11,528 nucleotides of DNA from Bacillota bacterium. GTDB taxonomy: Bacteria; Bacillota; Clostridia; Peptostreptococcales; Anaerovoracaceae. Positions 6,588 through 11,528 of the stretch are shown piece by piece. The stretch's first letter is position 1. Each line of letters opens with the position of its first letter. The position numbers and the translations under genes are program-made. The notes beneath the pieces are model-generated. The model saw only the letters and a list, made by a program, of their open reading frames with translations. It was not told where the DNA came from and did no database searches. The stretch spans positions 1 through 11,528 of the forward strand of contig JAFZRG010000003.1 in NCBI GenBank assembly GCA_017619985.1. Direction: 5' to 3'.

Positions 6588-6614
6588 CAAAAGCCGCCCC
6601 GGGAAAGGGCGGCT
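6588..6614 (-). terminator. Intrinsic terminator of the dpp operon
   Basis: In the minus-strand transcript AGCCGCCC (6607-6614) pairs exactly with GGGCGGCT (6592-6599) around a 7-base loop, followed by TTTG continuing the stem's final T. The stem is strongly GC-rich and lies 26 bases after the dppF stop codon. The T tract is short, so some readthrough into the response regulator gene is possible. Confidence 0.7.
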
Positions 6615-6640
6615 CTTCATGGTCAAAAAGGAGTTCGGTC

Positions 6641-7621
6641 TTATTTGTCGAACAGGTGGCACGCCACGAGGCGTCCGTCTTCGACTTCTTTCAGCACCGG
6701 CGCTTCTTTCGCGCAGCGCTCCGTCGCATACGGGCAGCGGGTGCGGAAATGGCAGCCGCTGGGCGGGTTGACGGGGCTGGGGATCTCGCCGGTCAGCATG
6801 TCCTTCTGATCCTTTCTGTATTTCGGATCGGGGATGGGCACGGCTTCGAGCAGGAATTTCGTGTACGGATGGAGCGGATTCGCGTAGATGTCGCGAGTCA
6901 CGCCCAGTTCGCACACCTTGCCCAGGAACATGACGCACACGCGGTCCGACAGATAGCGGACTACGGACAGGTCGTGCGAAATAAAGACGTAGGTCAGTTT
7001 CATCTCCTGCTGCAGGTCGCCCAGCAGGTTCAGGATCTGGGACTGGATGGAAACATCCAGCGCCGATACGGGCTCGTCGCAGATGATCAGCTTCGGGTTG
7101 AGCGCCAGGGCTCTCGCGATGCTGACTCTCTGCCGCTGACCGCCGGAGAACTGGTGCGGATACCGGTACATGAATTCGGGCCGGATGCCGCATTTTCTCA
7201 TCAGGTCTTCGACGCGGTCCGTGTCTTCCTTCGCGGTCTTGTTCACCTTGTGGGTGACCAGCGGCTCCGCGATCAGGTCGCGGACGCGAAGACGCGGGTT
7301 GAGGGACGCGTACGGATCCTGGAAGACCATCTGCATCTGCTTGCGCTGCGTGCGCAGCTCTTCGATGCCCATCTTGCCGAGATCCTTGCCTTCGAAGAAG
7401 ACCTGGCCCCTCGTCGGGTCGAGCAGGCGGATGATCAGGCGTCCCAGGGTGGATTTGCCGCAGCCGGACTCGCCTACGACGCCGAGGGTCTCGCCCTCGA
7501 AGATCTGCAGGTTGACGTCCGTCACGGCGTGGACCGTCGCTTTGTTCTTGCCGAAGGATCCGGATTTCGTGGGGAATTCCTTGGTCAGATCTACAGTTTC
7601 GACCAATACTTTATTTTCCAC
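6641..7621 (-). CDS. dppF: Oligopeptide/dipeptide ABC transporter ATPase, DppF/OppF type
   Basis: Cytosolic ATPase of 326 residues that would pair with the DppD-like protein to power peptide import. Walker A GESGCGKST is at 50-58, Q-loop Q101, ABC signature FSGGQRQR at 158-165, Walker B LIICDE at 178-183 and switch histidine H216, so it looks catalytically complete. The C-terminal oligopeptide-transporter domain (about 235-326) contains the typical GCHFRTRCPYATERC cysteine cluster. The start codon is GTG at 7619-7621, preceded by GGAGG with 9-base spacing; this site lies inside the end of dppD, and the two genes overlap by 11 bases, which suggests translational coupling. It is the last gene of the five-gene unit and is followed by a terminator. 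Dpp rather than Opp or nickel (Nik) naming is by convention; substrate is not resolved. Confidence 0.9.
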   Translation of the reverse strand: MENKVLVETVDLTKEFPTKSGSFGKNKATVHAVTDVNLQIFEGETLGVVGESGCGKSTLGRLIIRLLDPTRGQVFFEGKDLGKMGIEELRTQRKQMQMVFQDPYASLNPRLRVRDLIAEPLVTHKVNKTAKEDTDRVEDLMRKCGIRPEFMYRYPHQFSGGQRQRVSIARALALNPKLIICDEPVSALDVSIQSQILNLLGDLQQEMKLTYVFISHDLSVVRYLSDRVCVMFLGKVCELGVTRDIYANPLHPYTKFLLEAVPIPDPKYRKDQKDMLTGEIPSPVNPPSGCHFRTRCPYATERCAKEAPVLKEVEDGRLVACHLFDK

Positions 7622-8600
7622 TCTCCATCACCTCCTTGTTCGCCAGGAAGCAGCGCACCTTGTGGCCGTCCCCGATATCGTAGAGATCGGGCTCGTACTC
7701 GGTGCAGATCTGCATCGCCTTGTCGCAGCGGGTGCAGAACCGGCAGCCCTTGGGCAGGCTGAGCAGGTTCGGCACGAGGCCGCGGATCGTAAACAGATGG
7801 TCCTTCACCTCGGTCGTCTTCGGAATGGAGTTCAGCAGGCCGTAGGTGTACGGGTGGGTCGGGTTCTCGAAGATCTCGAACACGCTCGCCTCTTCCATGA
7901 TCTTGCCTGCGTACATGACGTACACGTAGTCGCAGGATTCCGCCACGACGCCCAGGTTGTGGGTGATCATGATGACGGCTGTCCCCTTCTCCTTCTGCAT
8001 CTCCTTGATCAGGTACAGGATCTGGGCCTCGATGGTGACATCCAGAGCCGTGGTGGGCTCGTCGCAGATCATCAGCGAGGGGTTGCAGACCATGGCCATA
8101 CCGATCATGACTCTCTGGCGCAGACCGCCGGACAGCTGATGCGGATAGGAATAGAACCGTTTCTCCGGTTCGGGGATGCCGATGCGGCGGAAGATGTCGA
8201 TGGCGATCTTCTTCGCCTCTTCCTTGCTGACGTCCTGGTGCTGGCGCACCGCCTCCATCACCTGTTTGCCGATGGTGAACACCGGGTTGAGGGAGGTCAT
8301 CGGCTCCTGGAAGATCATGGAGATCTCGTTGCCGCGGACGTCGCACATCTCGCGCTTGGAAAGCTCGAGCAGATTTCTGTCCTTCAGCCAGATCTCGCCT
8401 TCCACGACGCGTCCGGGGTGCTGCAGCAGCTGCATCACGGACATGGCGGTCATGGATTTGCCGCAGCCGGATTCTCCTACCAGGCCGACGGCTTCTCCTG
8501 CGCGGACGGTGACGTCGACGCCGTCCACAGCGGGAACGACGCCCTTGGATGTGAAGAACTGCGTCTTCAGTCCTCTGATTTTCAGTATCGTATCATCCAT
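7611..8600 (-). CDS. dppD: Oligopeptide/dipeptide ABC transporter ATPase, DppD/OppD type
   Basis: Partner ATPase of 329 residues. Walker A GESGCGKS is at 42-49, Q-loop Q98, signature LSGGLRQR at 156-163, Walker B LMICDE at 176-181 and switch histidine H214. The C-terminal extension carries C286, C289, C292 and C299 in GCRFCTRCDKAMQIC, the cluster that in some DppD homologues holds an iron-sulfur centre. The ATG at 8598-8600 has an AAGGAGG site about 8 bases upstream that adjoins the dppC stop codon; the gap between the genes is 12 bases. The signature glycine-glycine-leucine is typical of the D subunit as opposed to GGQ in DppF. All ATPase residues appear intact. Confidence 0.9.
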   Translation of the reverse strand: MDDTILKIRGLKTQFFTSKGVVPAVDGVDVTVRAGEAVGLVGESGCGKSMTAMSVMQLLQHPGRVVEGEIWLKDRNLLELSKREMCDVRGNEISMIFQEPMTSLNPVFTIGKQVMEAVRQHQDVSKEEAKKIAIDIFRRIGIPEPEKRFYSYPHQLSGGLRQRVMIGMAMVCNPSLMICDEPTTALDVTIEAQILYLIKEMQKEKGTAVIMITHNLGVVAESCDYVYVMYAGKIMEEASVFEIFENPTHPYTYGLLNSIPKTTEVKDHLFTIRGLVPNLLSLPKGCRFCTRCDKAMQICTEYEPDLYDIGDGHKVRCFLANKEVMESGK

Positions 8601-8612
8601 AACGTCGCCTCC

Positions 8613-9593
8613 TTACTGCTCCTGCAGACGCGGATCGAGCTTGTCGCGCACCGCGTCGCCAAGGAAGTTGAACGCAACGACCAGGATCAGGATCGCGATA
8701 CCGGGCGCCAGCGTGATGGTCGGGTTGCGGTCCAGATAGGACTTCGTCTGATAGACCATCAGACCCCAGCTCGTCATGGGCGGCTGTGCGCCGATGCCCA
8801 GGAACGACAGGCTGGATTCGGTCAGGATGTTGCCCGGGATGTGGTTCGTGAGCATGACGATCAGCGTGGGCAGGCAGTTGGGCAGGATGTGCCGCAGCAT
8901 GATGACGCCCCGCTTGACGCCGATGGACGTCGCCGCCTCCACGTATTCCTTCTCGCGGAGGGACAGTACTTCGGATCGGACGACTCTGGCGGTACCGGCC
9001 CAGTTGACAAAGCTCAGCGCCAGGAAGATCGTCAGGAAGCCCGGTCCTATCGTATAGGATACGACCATCGCCAGAAGCAATGACGGGAACGCCATGCAGA
9101 TATCCGCGATACGCATGATGATCGTATCCACCTTGCCGCCGACAAAGCCTGCCGTGATGCCCAGGATCGCTCCGAGGGTCATGGAGACCAGCGTCGGGAA
9201 CAGGCCGATCATCAGCGAGATGCGGCCGCCGTAGATCATGCGGGACAGCACGTCGCGGCCCAGTTTGTCGCAGCCCAGCAGATGTTCCTTCGAAGGCAGC
9301 GCCAGACCGTTGGCAAGGTCTGTCTCCACGGGATCGTAGGGAGCGAACAACGGTGCGCCGACGCAGATCACGATGTAAAGGATGATGATGATCAGCGAGA
9401 CCAGCGCGACCTTATTGTGCTTGAAGATGCTCCAGAATTTTTCCCATGTATTCTGGTACGGCGCGATCTCCGCCTCCGCGGATTCCTCCACGTGGACGGG
9501 GGTCAGGGCGCCGTCGGGGATCCAATCGGTGCCTTCTGTCGGCGCCGGATTTGTCGTGACCGCAGCAGCGGCCAGTTTCTTTTTACCGAACAT
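8613..9593 (-). CDS. dppC: Peptide ABC transporter permease, DppC/OppC type
   Basis: Inner-membrane permease of 326 residues. After an N-terminal tail comes an OppC_N-like segment with the first membrane helix (about 62-84) and APLFAPYDP, then the HLLGCDKLGRDVLSRMIYGGR motif characteristic of DppC and a five-helix BPD_transp_1 core. The ATPase-coupling EAA loop is EYVEAATSIGV (216-226). It ends FNFLGDAVRDKLDPRL, the standard DppC ending. The N-terminal tail of about 50 residues before the first helix is longer than usual, low in hydrophobicity and rich in Ala, Pro, Thr and Glu. The start is set by AGGAGG, which overlaps the TAG stop of dppB; the gap is 10 bases. It should form the membrane channel with the DppB-like protein. 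Confidence 0.9.
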   Translation of the reverse strand: MFGKKKLAAAAVTTNPAPTEGTDWIPDGALTPVHVEESAEAEIAPYQNTWEKFWSIFKHNKVALVSLIIIILYIVICVGAPLFAPYDPVETDLANGLALPSKEHLLGCDKLGRDVLSRMIYGGRISLMIGLFPTLVSMTLGAILGITAGFVGGKVDTIIMRIADICMAFPSLLLAMVVSYTIGPGFLTIFLALSFVNWAGTARVVRSEVLSLREKEYVEAATSIGVKRGVIMLRHILPNCLPTLIVMLTNHIPGNILTESSLSFLGIGAQPPMTSWGLMVYQTKSYLDRNPTITLAPGIAILILVVAFNFLGDAVRDKLDPRLQEQ

Positions 9594-9603
9594 GGCGCAC
9601 CTC

Positions 9604-10524
9604 CTACTGCGTACGGATCTTCGGATCCAGGAACGAATACAGGATATCCGCCACCAGGTTGCCGACGATGATGATCAAGGTGGAAAAGATGACGGAGCTC
9701 TGCAGCAGCGGCATGTCGCGTTGGTTGATCGCGGAGACCATCAGCTGTCCGATACCGCCGATGCCGAAAACGGATTCGGTGATGACGGCGCCGGAAAGCA
9801 GGCTGGCGAACTGCATGGCCATCATGGTGACGACCGGGATCATGGAGTTCTTCAGTCCATGGCGCGTAACGACCGCGCTCTCGACGAGACCTTTCGCTCT
9901 CGCGGTGCGGATATAGTCGTTCTTCATGACGCCGAGCAGGCTGGAACGGGTCAGACGGGCGATGGAGCCCGAAGACGCCCAGCCCAGAACGATGGCCGGC
10001 ATGATCATGTGGCGCCAGGTCGAATAGCCTGAGATCGGAAGCAGCTTCAGCTTATACCCCAGGATATACTGCAGGAGCATGGCCGCCCAGAATACGGGCA
10101 GCGAGATCCCGACCAGAGAGAACCCCATCAGCGTTCTGTCCAATATGGTGTCTTTCTTGATCGCGGAAATGATGCCTGTCGGTATACCTATGATCCAGGC
10201 TACCAACGCCGACGTGATCGCCAGCTTGACCGTGTTCGGGAACGCCGTCATGATCAGCTGGGTCACGGGACGTTTCAATTTGTACGAATGCCCGAGATCC
10301 CCGTGAAGCATACCCCACAGATACCGCCCGAAGCGGACCATCACAGGATCGTTCAGACCCATTTGCTCGGTCACCCTGTCGATGACCGCCTGATTGGCCT
10401 TTTCCTTCATCATGACCTGGATCGGATTGCCCGGAAGCACCTGCAGGAGCAGGAACACGATCAGGATGATGGCGATGATGATGGGGATCGTCACAAGGAT
10501 ACGGTTGACGATATACTTAACCAT
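9604..10524 (-). CDS. dppB: Peptide ABC transporter permease, DppB/OppB type
   Basis: Inner-membrane permease of 306 residues, the usual DppB length. It starts with the family pattern MVKYIVNRILVTIP and a first helix to about residue 30, followed by VLPGNP and the periplasmic-side LGLNDP-like motif (MGLNDPVMVRFGRYLWGML). Further helices lie around 98-120, 131-156, 172-184, 226-250 and 275-297. The EAA coupling loop reads DYIRTARAKGL (203-213), and the protein ends YSFLDPKIR as expected. AAGGA lies 9 bases before the ATG. It follows the binding-protein gene after 104 bases that contain a stable hairpin, and precedes dppC by 10 bases. Confidence 0.9.
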   Translation of the reverse strand: MVKYIVNRILVTIPIIIAIILIVFLLLQVLPGNPIQVMMKEKANQAVIDRVTEQMGLNDPVMVRFGRYLWGMLHGDLGHSYKLKRPVTQLIMTAFPNTVKLAITSALVAWIIGIPTGIISAIKKDTILDRTLMGFSLVGISLPVFWAAMLLQYILGYKLKLLPISGYSTWRHMIMPAIVLGWASSGSIARLTRSSLLGVMKNDYIRTARAKGLVESAVVTRHGLKNSMIPVVTMMAMQFASLLSGAVITESVFGIGGIGQLMVSAINQRDMPLLQSSVIFSTLIIIVGNLVADILYSFLDPKIRTQ

Positions 10525-10549
10525 CCCACTAATTCCTTTTTAACCATAA

Positions 10550-10582
10550 TGGGGAGCGCCCCCAAAGAGGCGGCGCTCCCCA
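10550..10582 (-). promoter_or_regulatory. Strong hairpin between binding-protein and dppB genes
   Basis: TGGGGAGCGCC (10550-10560) and its exact complement GGCGCTCCCCA (10572-10582) form an 11-bp, very GC-rich stem with an 11-base loop. No T run follows in the minus-strand transcript (TTATGG). That argues against full termination and fits the common arrangement in which a hairpin after the binding-protein gene protects its mRNA or partly stops transcription, so that the binding protein is made in excess of the permeases. Confidence 0.6.
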
Positions 10583-10628
10583 CGATTTCTTAAGTCTCTG
10601 GTTTCAGGTTCCGAAGAACAGGTCGCTG

Positions 10629-11528
10629 TTATTTGCCGAGATCGAGGGAGGTTTCGTAGTATCCGCTGTCGCCATAGCCGGCCCACATCGGAACGAAGCC
10701 CTTGACTCTGCTCTGCAGGACTCTGATCTTCTGCTTGTGCCACAGGACGTTCATCGCTGCGTCTTCGCGGGTGATCTGGTTATCCAGCCAGACGTACTCT
10801 GCCGTTCTGGCTTCCTCATCCACGATGTATCTCGCATCGGTGAGCCTCTTGATGACATCTTCGTTGTAGTAGTTCCAGGATCTTCTCTTGTTGCCGGAAC
10901 CGCCGTACATTTCGTACAGGAAGTTGTCGGGATCGTTGAAGTCCGCGGTCCAGGACGTTCTGTAGGTCGGGGACTCGCCGGTGCCTCTCAGGTCATACCA
11001 GGCAGCGGAATCCATCTGCTTGATCGTCGCGTGGATGCCTACTGCTTCGAGGTAAGCGCAGATCGCGTCGTTGACTTCGATATCGCTGGTGCTGGCGTCC
11101 GTGGTCTGGACGATCTCCATGTCGAATCCGTCGGGATAGCCGGCTTCTGCGAGCAGAGCCTTGGCCTGTTCGGGATCATACGGGATCGCGCCGAGGTCCG
11201 GATCATAGCCGGGAACGCCGGGAGCGAGGAATGTGCCGGCAGGAGTTGCCGCGCCGTAGTACTGGGTGTCGATCAGGGTCTGTCTGTCGATCGCCAGCTG
11301 GAAGGCCTTTCTGACTCTGACGTCGTTGAACGGCTCGATGTTCTCGTTGATGGAGAGATAGCTGGTGCCCAGAACGGTCTTGATGTTCAGGTTGTTCGCG
11401 TAAGCGGGATCGTCTCTGTAGACGGGGATCTGGTCGAGCGCGTGGTCGAGGTCGAAGATATCGAGCTGGCCGGCGTCGAACAGCATCTTTTCAGTCTGCG
11501 GATCGGGGATGATGCGGATCAGGATGCC
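10629..11528 (-). CDS. dppA: Extracellular peptide-binding protein of ABC transporter (family 5), 3' part
   Basis: The C-terminal 299 residues of a solute-binding protein; the start lies beyond the right edge, so signal peptide and N-lobe are not seen. The open frame runs through to the last base (GILIRIIPDPQTEK before the first visible Met). SBP_bac_5 landmarks include EPFNDVRVRKAFQLAIDRQTLI, APGVPGYDPDLGAIPYDPEQAKALLAEAGYP and the substrate-lobe motif SWTADFNDPDNFLYEMYG, with a C-terminal VLWHKQKIRVLQSRVKGF region. Full members are about 530-600 residues, so roughly half is present. In a Gram-positive cell it would be a lipoprotein that delivers peptides to the DppBC channel. The peptide type cannot be told; family 5 also includes nickel and sugar binders, but the DppBCDF neighbours favour peptides. 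Confidence 0.9.
   Translation of the reverse strand, partial: GILIRIIPDPQTEKMLFDAGQLDIFDLDHALDQIPVYRDDPAYANNLNIKTVLGTSYLSINENIEPFNDVRVRKAFQLAIDRQTLIDTQYYGAATPAGTFLAPGVPGYDPDLGAIPYDPEQAKALLAEAGYPDGFDMEIVQTTDASTSDIEVNDAICAYLEAVGIHATIKQMDSAAWYDLRGTGESPTYRTSWTADFNDPDNFLYEMYGGSGNKRRSWNYYNEDVIKRLTDARYIVDEEARTAEYVWLDNQITREDAAMNVLWHKQKIRVLQSRVKGFVPMWAGYGDSGYYETSLDLGK

Noticed and set aside
4405..6771. 788-codon open frame on the plus strand across the SHMT-like and response regulator genes
   Set aside because: It passes through two intergenic terminators and two recognisable minus-strand genes and has no family motif. It is a shadow of GC-rich coding on the other strand.
7170..9083. Long plus-strand frames opposite the dpp genes (also 6389-7762 and 2997-4472)
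   Set aside because: All lie antisense to genes with complete ABC-ATPase, permease or AGCS motifs and have antisense-type composition without motifs or start signals.
1..11528. CRISPR arrays, tRNAs, rRNAs, insertion sequences, riboswitches such as the glycine riboswitch
   Set aside because: Gaps between genes are all under about 125 bases and contain only the hairpins and motifs listed. I saw no regularly spaced repeats, cloverleaf, transposase motif or riboswitch core.

Overview
The window looks like chromosomal DNA of a fairly GC-rich member of the Bacillota, most likely a Clostridia-type gut or syntrophic anaerobe; this lineage call is inference. It rests on strong AGGAGG-type ribosome binding sites, a LytS/YesM-type histidine kinase with a PocR sensor domain, a YesN-type (receiver plus AraC HTH) response regulator, and an AGCS amino acid symporter. 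Genes are tightly packed: no gap exceeds about 125 bases, and I see no tRNA, rRNA, CRISPR array, insertion sequence or phage gene.

Layout. A soluble cupin-PocR-histidine kinase (58-1509, plus) meets the D-serine ammonia-lyase gene dsdA (1510-2841, minus) tail to tail with no bases between the stop codons. Everything else also runs on the minus strand. Reading it in its own direction from the right edge: the 3' half of an oligopeptide-binding protein gene, then the permeases dppB and dppC and the ATPases dppD and dppF, a terminator, the response regulator, a terminator, a serine hydroxymethyltransferase-like gene broken by an in-frame TAG, a terminator, a sodium:alanine/glycine-type symporter, a 13-bp hairpin, and dsdA.

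How it may work together (inference). The symporter could import small neutral amino acids, possibly including D-forms. DsdA would turn D-serine into pyruvate and ammonia. The SHMT-like enzyme would act on serine, glycine or a related beta-hydroxy amino acid. The kinase and response regulator flank the three metabolic genes and are the obvious candidates for a local two-component system. The Dpp/Opp-type importer would supply peptides as another amino acid source. The usual DsdC regulator and DsdX permease of the enterobacterial D-serine locus are absent from the window.

Most notable points: the single in-frame amber codon in the otherwise intact SHMT-like gene, whose active-site motifs also differ from housekeeping GlyA; the cupin-PocR-kinase architecture with altered kinase motifs; and the perfect hairpin directly before the dsdA ribosome binding site. 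I did not find a clearly new multi-gene system. The D-serine/SHMT-like/two-component arrangement is the closest candidate.
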